A DNA stretch of 64,000 nucleotides from Motacilla alba alba (Eukaryota > Chordata > Aves > Passeriformes > Motacillidae), in contig NC_052017.1 of assembly GCF_015832195.1 (NCBI RefSeq), positions 78,927,801-78,991,800 on the forward strand, given 5' to 3'. Positions 23,751 to 35,385 of the stretch are shown one piece after another. The notes beneath the pieces were generated by a model. It had not been told where the DNA came from. It ran no database searches and saw only the letters and a list, made by a program, of their open reading frames with translations. The translations under genes and the position numbers were made by a program. Position 1 is the first letter of the stretch. The number at the start of each line of letters is the position of its first letter.

Positions 23751-26700
23751 ATCATACCTCATTTATATATATATGTAAATACCCAGACCAAGAGTACAGC
23801 TGAGACAAAACATTCTTGATGTTCTGACAGAGCTTTGAGGAAAGCCCCAAGAGGAAGCGTAAAACGTATCCAAATATACATTCCATAAAAATCATTGAGA
23901 CTGAAGTTCTTTGTCATCTTTTGGGGTTTCTTCCCTCCTGCCTATAATATCCCCATAACTGCAGTTTTCTGAGTATTCCTTTTTCACCACCAATTGTTCA
24001 TTTTGTCAGATATTTCAACTTAAAAATAATTAGGCTTTTAAAGTCTAAGAGCCCCAAATGTTTTAATGGAAACTTTAGCTATTCAGCTTCCACTTGCATG
24101 GAAGTGAACTATATATTCCTCAAATAAGTTTCTTATAAATTTCTACAATTTTTACTTTGTACAATTTTTTTTCTTTCTACAATTTTTAAATTTATATATA
24201 GTTAAAATTACTCTATGCAGTATCCAACTGTTTCTATATTGAGAAAGAGGTTTTTTAATTTTACCGATACTATTTTTGCTCTATTTACTTTTCTCAAATT
24301 TATTCATCTTCCAGTAACTGAATTTAGACTGTGAATGTTGAAAAACTGCTGATTGCATTAAGCAGAAAAGTTTTTAAAATTCTCAAAACCATCACAGTGC
24401 TGATACTGGTCTTGACAAATTCACTAAATTTCTCCAGCAAAAGGAATAGAAGTCTATTCATATATTAAAACAATCTTGATTGAATGAGTGACAGTTAGTA
24501 CCTGCTGTACAGCTAAAAATAACACAACAAGAAAGGCAAGGGAGAAAAAAGAACTTTTGAGTTTTACCCTGAGAGTTCCTTAAAAGCCTGGTTGCTGGGA
24601 AAAGTGACGGGTGCTGTGAATTCATTTTGTGAATGTGACACTGACCTTCAGTAGCAAAGAAGGTTTTGGAATAATACTCCTCCACCCAACACAGAAAATG
24701 TATCACCCAGTTTTCTAATAAACTATGAGTCTCTTGTCATTGAATTATCGTATCGGAGATCACATCACAGCCACTTACATAGATGGTGTAAAAAGTGGGG
24801 TTAAAATTTTAACTATCCTGGGGATTGAAAGGGGAACTATCTTCCTATTTATTAAGTGTAGTTGCACAACAAGTAAGTCCTTTTGTTCTGGTGAAAGTTG
24901 AGATGGAGTACTATATATTTTTCTTACAAAAAACTTTTAAAAACCGTGTGCATATTTCCTAAAACTCACAGATACAACTTTTACCATTCTATCATCCCTA
25001 GTGAAAGGCTTTGTACTCAACTGATGGTGCAGAGTTGCAGGACATGATGAGGTCTATGTTGTCCAGAGCCAGTTTTAAGGTGCTTTAATGGTGGTAACAA
25101 TCAAGGGAATTTCATCTTGCCTGCTTCATCTTAGGTCTGTAGATACCTCATGTGCTTTAGGTTGCTTAGCAAAGGGTGGGAAGTTGTGTTAGTCAGGGCA
25201 CACCATTACACAGAGGTATTGAACTTCAGCTGGAAGTCAAAGAGAAGGAAGCAGAATACATTAGATAACATAACAAATAAATCCAAACAAATGCAAAACT
25301 GAAGAGGAGGAATGTCTCATTATAAACCCAACATATCTTCATGTAGAGGACTTGGGAAAATGATGACTGATTGTAACCCTGCCATCACCCTTATTCTTCT
25401 TGGGAAAGACAGATGTCAAACTTAGGACCCAGAGGGACAATGGAAAGACAGTTACAAAACCGGGGGAAAAGGGGCAGATAATAAAAAATGTACCTAAACA
25501 ATTGTACCTTTGTAATTCAGGAGGCTTTTCTGTACAAATTTGGACTGTGTTCAAATTATTATACTGAGATTTGTGTCAACTTGTGTATTATGTATTGTGT
25601 ATTATGATAAGTGTTCAAATTTTAATTGAACTAAGAGTAAATTTTTTGTTTGATTTACAAGGTGTGTGGTTTTTTTGCCCCTTTCAGGATTTGGGGAAAT
25701 TTTTGTAGAAATTGAAATAATTAATGTGCAAATGAAATACTAAAAATGTCATATAGTTCATCTGATATTATTTATGTGGTCAGTGAGGGTCATGTAATAT
25801 GCCATTATGTACAGGATCATGGAATACCAACTATGTAAAATAATTGCTCTACTTCTGTATACTAGTCAATAGTAATACATAAGGCTGCAAGAGTATTTAA
25901 TTTTTTTAATAAAGCTTTCTAAGGATGGGAAAGCTTGTTGTAATGTGGAGGGGAAAAAATTAGAACCCAAAATCATACATTCTAATTTTATGGTAGCATC
26001 ATAGATTAAAGAATATGATTCTTTCACAAGTCTTGCACAATACAGACTGCAAGACATAACCATCATCTGGGAAACATGTAATGCTTGATTTAGCTGTGGA
26101 AAAACTATATAAAAGCCCAACATATCTATAGGGAAACATTGCTCACAACCTTAATTTGACGTGGCAGGAGTCAAAAATATTTAACAAAAACTTATTAATC
26201 TTTCCAGAATAACAGCATTTTTATAATTTAACATTGTCATTAGTCTCACCATCAAACCCAAGAGTCTGCAAAGATAATTTTGCAAGGGTATTTCAAGTCT
26301 AGCCCAAAGTGTTATGTGGCTACGGTTCCAACATCTTATACCTGGAGAAACATTGAAGACTGCATTGCTACTTTGACCTTTTCAGCTTTCTGTGGTTCGG
26401 ACAACCACCTCTGTTCTTTGCAATTGCATGACCCTGTGAATAACAGCAAAAATCTCAAAAAGGTCAAGTCAGGCATAGCTACATTCAGTTTGACAGAATA
26501 GGCTAGGCATTCAAACCTAGATAGAATCTCTACCATAAAAATATTTGAAAGAACCTCTGACTACTGCAAGTAGCATCACAATACATCCCCTGGAGTGTAA
26601 AACAAGTTTTGGTTGAAAACAAAAAAAAATTTCAAGCCCTAGTAAGTGATTTGCATTCCCACAGAGAGCCTGTGGTGCTGACCCAGGTAGTGGAATTGTG

Positions 26701-27424
26701 CCCATGGGTTACACTTTTGAAAACAGTTCTTCACCCTGCAAAGGCTTCCTGAATAATAAATGAGGAGAGTAAGTTGCAAAAAAAATTGAACACAGTGTAA
26801 TAAAATAGCTTTTGGATGAATTTATGTTATGCTGAGATCTAAGCATAGGTATTGTAGAACTCTTTATATATATTTTATATATATATAGATTATTAAGCCC
26901 ATTCTTAGACATTTAATTTCTCTCTTTTCTTTTTTTTTTTCTTTTTAAAGGATCTGCACACATATCAAGATCCTTATTCTTCCATATAATGCATTACAAA
27001 TATATGTTTAGTCCAGAAGTCCATACAGATACTCAGATTAGTGAAATGCGACTAATACAACCGATACAAAACCATCTTTCTTTAAGATTCCTTCAAAATT
27101 TGAATATCAGTGCTAGAAACTAAGGCTGATGAAGCCTTATGAACACATTTATCATTCCTGCTATCCATAATGCTTATGTGGACCTTGTGGGTCCTAAAGG
27201 CAAATCAGCTGCTATACAAATTTCTTTTTATTTAATGATTGGAGGCAGGAGAGATACAGCTGGTGTCAGAGTCAAAGAATGAGCCTGAACACTGCATAAG
27301 GATGATTTTCCATGAGAGAAGTCTTTCAAACTACCTCAAAGTTTTTCTGAGGGACAAAAAAAAACATTGATAAGAATGTGAAATGTTGAAGTAGAATATG
27401 TATTTCTTCCTGGTTCCATCTTAG
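23751..27424. other. Non-coding, no recognised element
   Basis: AT-rich, with short repeated CTACAATTTTT phrases near 24143 and 24177 and a TATATAT run near 26866-26887. No coding region or transposon body was recognised. Confidence 0.5.
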
Positions 27425-27565
27425 CACAATTATGAGGCAATGTTAGTTGTTATCTGCGTCATAATCTTTGGACAAGATTTCTTTGGGCAGGGCTTGTACT
27501 TGGGAGCTGCCACAGCAGAGTGTGAAAAGAACATCTATCCCTTTGTGTGGTACTACCAAGGCCAG
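27425..27565 (+). other. Exon-like open segment, product unknown
   Basis: A pyrimidine-rich stretch ending in TTAG (27409-27424, TTCTTCCTGGTTCCATCTTAG) precedes, and CAG|GTAAAA (27563-27571) closes, a segment of exactly 141 bp that is open in one frame: 47 codons, phase 0 at both edges. The predicted peptide starts HNYEAM, continues with a hydrophobic run (LVVICVIIF) and then a Gly/Phe/aromatic-rich part with a single later Cys, ending YYQGQ. I do not recognise it. The segment is locally GC-richer than its flanks and has mixed codon use, which is why I list it. A 47-codon open stretch with AG and GT neighbours is expected many times by chance in 64 kb, so this is a candidate only. No partner exon was found nearby. 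Confidence 0.15.
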
Positions 27566-29784
27566 GTAAAAAACAATGTAATGTTTTATAGTTACATTTT
27601 TTTCTCTTTTGTTTCTCAATGTGGACCGTACCTATCATAATAATAGTTGATGCAAAGGATTAAAGAATAAAAATTTTTCAGCTATACTTCCCATATTCTG
27701 AAGTTTGGCAGCTGCCTGGCTTAGGCAATAGGAGATTTCTTAGGGTGCCTGTCTTGGAAGAAATGTGCACCAACATTTTCCTTCAATTGCATCTGTAAGT
27801 ACATGGGCTCAGACCCTGAATAGTCCAACCAAATCTTTATAATAGCACCCAGAAATGAACCCAGAGATGTGGGCTAAAAGTAGAATTCAGAGACTTTTTA
27901 AATCAAGTACAAACAGGCTTTTATGCTAGCTGTTGCAAGTTCTAGCTAACAAAGCTGAGTGGCCTTCTTTCTAGCGTGCAAGCTTCTTCTCATTAGGCAT
28001 TCTCTTACTTCTTAAAGGCATCCTTATTAGATATTAATGCTGGTGCATGTTTGTTTGTCTGATTTCACTTATGGTACATCTATTATATCTTCTGTTTTGT
28101 TAAAAATGTATGGCTAACCAACAGAGAAAAGAGCTGTCTATTTTGATTTCTTGGATCATACAGATTTCTCTGCAGGGAAGGGACAGTAATTTATATATGA
28201 GGCATCAAGCAAGTACATCTGGGAGAAGTTTCTGGAAAGCAGTGAATAGAGAAAGAGAAAGAGGGGGAGAAAAAAAGCTCCCACAGCAACAGAAGAATAG
28301 AGCAACAACAAAGAAGCAGACACAAAGCTGTGAGGGTAACAGATGCACAAGACTAGGCTTTTATAAACCCTCCAGGGGCAAGGACTTGAAAGTTTATTTC
28401 TAATATTTACAAGATGGATAGCAGTGTTCCATCAATTATGGCATTAAAAAGAAGAAACTTCTGTTCAGCAGATGTTTCTGCTCTTGATACTTGAAGAAAA
28501 TAAAATCAATTTTTCACATTACTGCAAACTAATTAAATGCAAAATTAGAACACACGTTTAAGACTGAACTAAGGAGTAGCTAATCTAGAAGACAACTGAG
28601 GCTTTAATGATCTTAAAAACTAAAACCACCTCTTCTATGACTTGGAAAAGACACCGTGTTGAACTGTTGGCCTCTCAGAGTCATGTCCAACTATGTTTAT
28701 GATAACATATCCTTGAAAAAACTCCAGCAGCATTTTTCTCAGCCTTGTGAGAATTGGGGCTTTCATAGGTTCTGTAAATGGTCCCTTTAGAGAATAATTT
28801 ATCCTATCAGGTTCTTCAGGAAGTAATGTATTACTTAGAGGATTTAGCGTGAAACTTGAACCAGTTTTCCTTTACAAGGACTTGCATGCTTGTAACTCCT
28901 TTTTACTGAAAACAAAGAGAACCATCTTCTAAGAGCATCTGTCATGCTGGTAACTTAAAGTCTATTGAGAAAATAGAGCATGTTGCAGGATGATAGAAAT
29001 CAAGCATAAGCAGATACATTAAGACTGGATTTCAATAGTTAAGATTTAGATATTTGAAGGTTTTTCTTTTACATCTTAAAGTCTTCATTTATCATTAAAA
29101 ATAATCAATGATTTATGGGAGAAAAATTTATCTTTGAAGGGCCAATTTAGAAATATGTTACTTATTAATATCTGGTACGGTGATTATAAGAAGAATCACA
29201 ATTTTTACTGCTGAGTACAAAACTCAGTATGAATTAAAATATCTCCAGCATTTTGAAGAAGCTTTTTTTTCTTTAGCAAGAGATGTCAATAATGCTTTAT
29301 CCAAGTTAGTAATTTCCAACGAAACAAAAATAATATGTTGGTCCAATGAATTCCTGTAGATCCACTCCATTGCCCCAGATATGAACACCCACATCTAAAA
29401 CTGTATATCAGAGAAACAGTAGATATTTTTTGTTTACAAGCTGTCTAAATAATCCCACATAGTCACTGCTTGTGGGAGTAAACTTCTACACTCGATGGAA
29501 ACATACAAGTAACAATGCAGCGTAAGCACTCTGTAAAATTCATGCAGCAAAACCCCCAAATCCATAGTGAGAAGTAAACCTCTGAGTCTGACATGTAAAA
29601 AACCAGTTTTTATATAGGACTTGATATGATAGAAGTTAAGCATAATTATAGACATTTGCGACACATACAGTTTAGTGGACAAAAGGGCAAAACCAGAACA
29701 TTCTGGTTTGCCAGCCAGAGGACATGTTGACCTTTCTGCAGCAGATCTCTATTTTTAAAAATTCTGGCTTATAAGTAAAGATCT
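27566..29784. other. Non-coding, no recognised element
   Basis: AT-rich sequence. The 97-codon plus-strand frame at 28110-28403 is Lys/Arg/Gln-rich from a purine-rich patch and has no supporting context. Confidence 0.5.
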
Positions 29785-30680
29785 GGTTGGGGATGTGAAG
29801 GTTGAAAGCAGCCTCAACTGCAGTGACCTCGAGTTAGTAGATTTCAGAATCCTGGTAATAGAGGGGAGAGCAAAAAGCAAGATCACAACACTGGACTTGA
29901 AGAGAACAGATTCTGGCTTCTTTAAGGATGCACTGGAAAATGTCATGGGATATAAAGCCCTGGAGGGAAGAAGGTGCAAGGTAACTGCATAAAATTCAAG
30001 GACTGGCTTTTGCAGGTTCATGAGCAGTCCGCTCCAATGAGCAAAAGTAAAAACTGCCAGAAGACCTGCATGAATAAGCAAGGAGCTCCTAGCAAAACTC
30101 AAACATAGCAAGGAATAATACAGAAGGTAGAAGCAGTAAAAATTATAGATTATAGAGTTAATGTTTGAGTCTGGAGAGACAGAGTTAGGAAAGCCAACAT
30201 TCACCTGGAGTTGAATATGGTGAAAGATGGCAAAGGCAGAAAGAAAGAATTCTATATACATAGACAAGTAACAAAAGGGAGACTAGGGAAAGCATGAACA
30301 AATTGCTAAATGGGTCAAAAATCCTGTCGACCAGAGACACAGGAAAAGCTGAAGTACCAAAGGTCTTCCTCACCTCAGTTTTTAGTAGCAGAACCTGCCT
30401 TCAGAAATCCAAGGACCTAGAGAAAATGAGTTACTAACTCAATAAACTTCTATGACTCTATTACTGGTAGACTCCAACATTGGTAGATTAAGCATTTCCT
30501 ATACAGAGAAGCTGATGGAGAATGGGCTGGATGAGCAGACAAGGAGATTAAAAATCTGCCTGGACACAGTCTTGGCCAGCCTGCATTGGGTCACTCTGTT
30601 TGAATGGGGTTTTTTATCAAATGACTTCCAATTGTCCCTGCAAAACTTAATCATTCTTTATGCTGTGAGCTGCCTGATGT
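29785..30680 (+). mobile_element. Internally deleted CR1 LINE (ORF2 to 3' end)
   Basis: The plus strand follows the coding sense of CR1 ORF2. It shows AGCCTCAACTGCAGTGACC near 29811, AAAAGCAAGATCACAACACTGG near 29873, GATATAAAGCCCTGGAGGGAAG near 29949, CATGAGCAGTCCGCTCCAATG near 30019, AAGGAGCTCCTAGCAAAACTC near 30079 and CTTCCTCACCTCAGTTTTTAG near 30364. Next comes a short RT piece (GGGCTGGATGAGCAGAC near 30522), and then directly the 3' UTR (GCCTGGACACAGTCTTGGCC near 30558 and a worn tail to about 30675). These parts would span well over 2 kb in an intact CR1 but here cover about 0.9 kb, so at least two internal segments are missing. The reading frame is broken throughout. The 170-codon minus-strand frame at 29755-30267 is antisense to this element. 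Confidence 0.88.
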
Positions 30681-30722
30681 GTAAACTAAAGACCTCACCT
30701 GTGCCTTTTGCTGTGAGCAACA

Positions 30723-30769
30723 CTCTTCTTCTTCTTCTTCTTCATCATCATCATCATCATCATCATCTT
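30723..30769. repeat. Compound (CTT)n(CAT)n microsatellite
   Basis: About seven CTT units (30724-30743) run into about eight CAT units (to 30768), with a final CTTCATCAATC. It starts some 45 bp after the worn 3' end of the CR1 copy. It creates a fortuitous poly-His stretch in one plus-strand frame. Confidence 0.93.
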
Positions 30770-31365
30770 CATCAATCTTTTTTCAGATGATCAAAGCAAA
30801 CAAGAATCTGAGATTAAAACCGGGAAAAGAAACAAAACAAAACAGGTCAATACCTGTCTGTTTGGACTCTCAAATAAAGAATCTGAGATCTTTCAGCGCA
30901 GTATATGTTCCCAAAGGCTGCCCTGAAAAAAACAGTAGGTTTTTCCTTATTTTTTTGGGTTTTTTATTTCCATTATTCCTTAGAATACTTTTCTAATTCC
31001 TGTTGTCAACTACATTCTTCACTCACACATAAATGTATGTTTTAACTTAAAGCATGAAAGAGTCTTTTGTCATGCCGTGACTTCTTGATGGAACTATATT
31101 AAGAACTCATGCTCTGTGTGTTTGCAATTAAATATTTATTCTGGTTTAATAGCTCTTATAGCAGAAAAATTGCTATGATAGCAGAATGATCTGATGGAGA
31201 TTAGGAGGCTAAAACAGAAATCTGCCATATCAAATCTGTATCAAGAAACTAGCAAGAAGCAGTTAGGTCAGTTCAGGTAAGGAACTTTACAGCTTTACAG
31301 TGTTGAATCCACAGGTAACTCTTATTGACACTGGCAAAATTATAGCAGCTTCCAGATTTCTAATT
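30770..31365. other. Non-coding, no recognised element
   Basis: AT-rich unique-looking sequence between two microsatellites. Confidence 0.5.
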
Positions 31366-31543
31366 TTATATATATATATATAGTATGTAATATATAGTAT
31401 GTAATATATAGTATATAATATATAATACATAATATACATAATATATAATATATAATACATAATACATAGTATATAATATATAATACATAATACATAATAC
31501 ATTATATATATATATAAATACACAGAATATATATATACACAGA

Positions 31544-31579
<36 letters not shown>

Positions 31580-31592
31580 GTTTATATATAAA
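31366..31592. repeat. AT-only composite microsatellite
   Basis: About 225 bp of TA dinucleotide runs mixed with imperfect tandem copies of a 12-15 bp unit (AATATATAGTATGT and AATATATAATACAT variants), ending in a long TA run at about 31548-31576. It produces a spurious Tyr/Ile-rich open frame on the minus strand. Length polymorphism is very likely. Confidence 0.93.
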
Positions 31593-33571
31593 GATATGAG
31601 CCAATGTTGCTAAAAAAATGTTCTTATCAAGATATGTTAAAAATAGGAAAATTTGTAGCAGAGTATTGTGAGGTCCCTAACCACTGGTGATATTCCACTC
31701 AAAGAGCATGACACAGAGCTGTTACCCTTCAAAACAAAAGAAAACAAACAAGCAAATTTTCATTTGGAAATAGAAATGAAGACTTACTGAATTTCTCCTC
31801 TGACAGTAAACTCGTTGTTTCACACCTCTCAGGCGAGACACACCCAAATAAAGGTTTCTGCTTTGTGTTCAGTCTGGTGGGTAATTTCTCTGCAGAATAT
31901 GCCGGTCTGTATCACTTCTCCTTCCAAGAACAGTTATTTTAGCCTGAAACTGGGCAATGAAATGTGCCATTTTTTCTCCTCCATTTTTCCTTATTCAAAT
32001 CTTCAGGAAGATTTAGGGTCAGCTCTTAGGAAACATACTCAATGGTTCAGAGTCCTACTGTGTCCAGAAAGTAATGTGATCTCCACTGTAGGGTTTTTTT
32101 TGGCTTAGATTTCACAACAGGTAGGAAGTTGGATTGTTTTTTTCTGTTTTCCAAGCAAAAGAACTAGCTGGAAACAACAGGTTTAAAAAATGAACATTAT
32201 CAGTGTTTTAATTAAACATTTTTTAAATTTCTTCACAGCCTAACAAATTTGCAATAGAATGCAAACAAGCATATATCTTTTAATAGTCAGTATTAAGCCT
32301 TTGTAAAACACCATGTTTCTTACTTAAAAAAAAAAAACCAAAACAACCAACCTGAACTACCTATTCTTTTTAATAACTTGAGCAGTGATGACATTCAGAG
32401 TGTAAAAACCAGTTGAGTTATACTTCCCATTTTGCCCGGTGGAGTTTGGAAAGATGTCTCTTACAAGCTTACCCATCTTTTAAAAGGAGATACAAAGAAA
32501 GATATTTCTGTAGTGTTAAGTTAAACGAAAGCTCAAAGTGTGTAAAAAAAATTTGTACATCTTAAATATCTAGCTGCAATTTCAATTTAATAATATTCAT
32601 AAAGCTGGAAAAATCTCATGTAATCCAAGAGTCTCCAACAATTTAGTAGGCTTAAATTGCTCTTACTTACAAGTATCACTGAAAGGATAGCTGTTTTACA
32701 TTTTTCATACATTTGGGTTTTTTATGTTGTTCAGCTTCTCCATGTGTCCTGAACAGAATGAAAGCAGTCATAAAGTCTGAGTTTACCTTGCCATTGTCAC
32801 CCGTAAATTTTTTCTGCACTCAGACAGACACTATTAATCCTGTATTCTTTCCTGTAATGGTCTCCCAGAAGCCTTTTCATTTGCCAGCAGCACAGAGTTT
32901 TTTCTTGTAGCAGAGAGCAGCCTCTCACTACTGTGTACTTCAGATCCTCTCTTTCTGTGTGGTAGCATCTTCAATTCATGGTCAAATGACCGCTTACCTT
33001 GTAAATTAAATTTCCACAGTCCATGGAGTTCGCATTATAACTTATTAGTCAAGAAACAATTATGTCATCGTGTGCACCACTGAGCTAGCACAAACAGAGA
33101 CACTTAAACCCATGGGCTCAGAGCCAGCTCATGAAAAGCAATTGTGCGAATAACACAACTGTATTACAGATTCAGTGCTTTGTGAAGAGCTGGACCACTA
33201 CCAGCGGCACCAAAGTGAGGGAACAACAGGTGCCATAAGGAAGGCTCACTTTTAAAAAGCATACACTACTTGAATTGATTGAAAAATGTGAGGGTGAGGG
33301 AGGGATAGATGAAAGTAACCATATTTTTCTGTGTATGTAGAAAATATTCTGATGCTAGACTAATTACTGTAGAGATTCTTAAATGAAATTCAATCAAGAT
33401 CTTTATGAGTAAGGAAGTATGAATATACTTAGAAATTATTTGAAACTGGATAGTTTTTTCCAGCTTTTTTTTTAAGTATCTACTCTTTCAGCAGCACAAG
33501 CTCAACAAATCTATGCATAGATGTGTATATGTATAGACACAGACATGCATGTATATGTTCATATATGCACG
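31593..33571. other. Non-coding, no recognised element
   Basis: AT-rich, with short A and T homopolymers. A GC-richer patch at about 33060-33240 has no recognised identity. Confidence 0.5.
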
Positions 33572-33595
33572 CACACACACACACACACACACACA
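33572..33595. repeat. (CA)n microsatellite
   Basis: About twelve CA dinucleotides, preceded by ATATGCACG and followed by ATATC. Flanking TGTATATG-like words suggest a degraded wider tract from about 33520. Confidence 0.95.
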
Positions 33596-35188
33596 TATCA
33601 TCAGCCTTTTCAAACCCTCCAGGCACAGCTGCACTTGCTTTTTCTTTTGGTGCATCTTACTGATATTCTGGTCACTGTACATATGCAATGTATATATACC
33701 ATGTATCTATATAGATGGGTAGATATTCCTGTGCATGTATTCACCCAGAATACATATGAAAATGCATAGCTACACCATGGTAAAGTGAGAAAATTCTGTT
33801 TCCTTCTTAAAATTAAGGTTTAAGACTTTCAGATACAGCAGTAAAATTACCCAGTATTGGCAAAAAACTTCAACAAATTGTGGGATGCCCAAGCTTGAAA
33901 GAGGAGACACACTGCCAAGTAAAATTTGTTCCTATACCACATACTCAAAGATCCCAAAAATGTACCTGTTCCTGGGCTTCCCATAGCAGAAAAATCATTT
34001 TACAAACTGCAAAATTAGTAAGATATCTCTGCGCCAGGAAGAAAAATGCCTAAGTGATCCCCTTAGTCAAGAATCAACCCCACTTGCAATTGATTGAGTT
34101 TTCAAGAACTGTTTTTGAAAAAAAAAATCATTTTAATAGTTTCTGACACCACTGGTGCCATCCTATCTGAGTGCCAGAATACCCCTGAAAGACTGGGCAT
34201 GTCTGGCCATGTCAGCAGCCACTATGAGACCCAAGATTAAGAAATTTTGATATATCTATGCTGGCACCCTGGGTTGTTTTGCACATATGGTTTAGCAGCA
34301 CCAAAAGACTTCAGAAAGTGCCAAAAATATCAATAGTTTCTTTGGCAGAGTCATACTATCATAGTTACTTAAGTAACTTCCCAATGGAATAAAGCATTAT
34401 AACATTGTCAAATATTATTTTATTGCTAAGCTTAATTTGAAGACATACTTTGCAACCTCTTTAGTCTTTCAGATTTTTTTTTAGAATGATTTGTAGAAGG
34501 AAAGAAGAATCCCAAACCAACCAAATAAAAGCAATACCCAAGCAAACAACAACTAAAAACCCAATGACTACTTTTTGTGCAGCTTTAACTACAGTGATCT
34601 GCCAAATTCTAAATCCATATTGCATTACTTATATATTAAACTCAGCTCTTCCAGGAAGTCTTTTCATAGTATAATTCAAAAGTTCCTAAGAAATTATACT
34701 GGTTTGACCATTTCTCAGGAAGAACTTTGAACAGAAAAATATCACGAAGTATTGTTTCAGTATCCTGAGTTTATCTTTTTCCTGTACTGCAGGCTTTATC
34801 CCTTCTAGGAACATGCTGAAATCTGAGCACAGGAGCTCTATAACTATGCATAGGAAGCCTCAGTAACTCAAGGAACAGAGAAGGTTTGATTTTTCGCATA
34901 CTAAACGAAATAATTTCTCAACTATCTTTTTCAAGCACAAATTGGTTGAAGCAGAAAATATTTATCTATGTGTCAAAGACTTATGAATACCCAGAAGCAC
35001 AACACATGCTTTCTTCAGTGAGATCATTATACTTTTTTCCCAACAAATAACAGTTCATTCTGAAGAATTAATTAGATTGTCATTGATTTTGTCATAGTAA
35101 GTGTGTTTTCTCTGCTTCATGGACTGAGCTATCAAAGTCTAAAATGAAAATATTCAAAAGGTTTTTCAATGGTTTTCCAATCCTCACT
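33596..35188. other. Non-coding, no recognised element
   Basis: No gene or transposon body recognised. Confidence 0.5.
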
Positions 35189-35252
35189 GTTTTTTTTTTT
35201 TGTTGTTGTTGTTGTTTGTTGTTTGTTGTTTTGGTTTTGGGTTTTTTTTTTA
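35189..35252. repeat. T-rich and (TTG)n low-complexity tract
   Basis: A run of twelve T, then TGT/TTG trinucleotides changing to GTTT units, then another T run. About 110 bp downstream, at 35359-35385, TTTTAATGGAG is repeated in tandem (2.4 copies). Confidence 0.9.
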
Positions 35253-35358
35253 AAGTTACCTATACACATTCAGTATGAGATGGATTTGAGCACAGTGGCC
35301 TTCACACTTCCAGAGAACCTCTCCATGGCAGATTCTGGAGTTGGTGTAATCCCAGGTA

Positions 35359-35385
35359 TTTTAATGGAGTTTTAATGGAGTTTTA
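35359..35385. repeat. Tandem TTTTAATGGAG repeat
   Basis: An 11-bp unit occurs twice plus a partial third copy (TTTTA). Confidence 0.85.

Noticed and set aside
29755..30267. 170-codon minus-strand open frame, the longest in the window
   Set aside because: It is antisense to a recognisable CR1 ORF2 segment on the plus strand; openness comes from the reverse complement of old LINE coding sequence.
30452..30790. 112-codon frame ending in a poly-His run
   Set aside because: The His run is the CAT microsatellite, and the rest lies over the CR1 fragment.
31287..31604. 105-codon Tyr/Ile-rich open frame
   Set aside because: It is a translation of the AT microsatellite.
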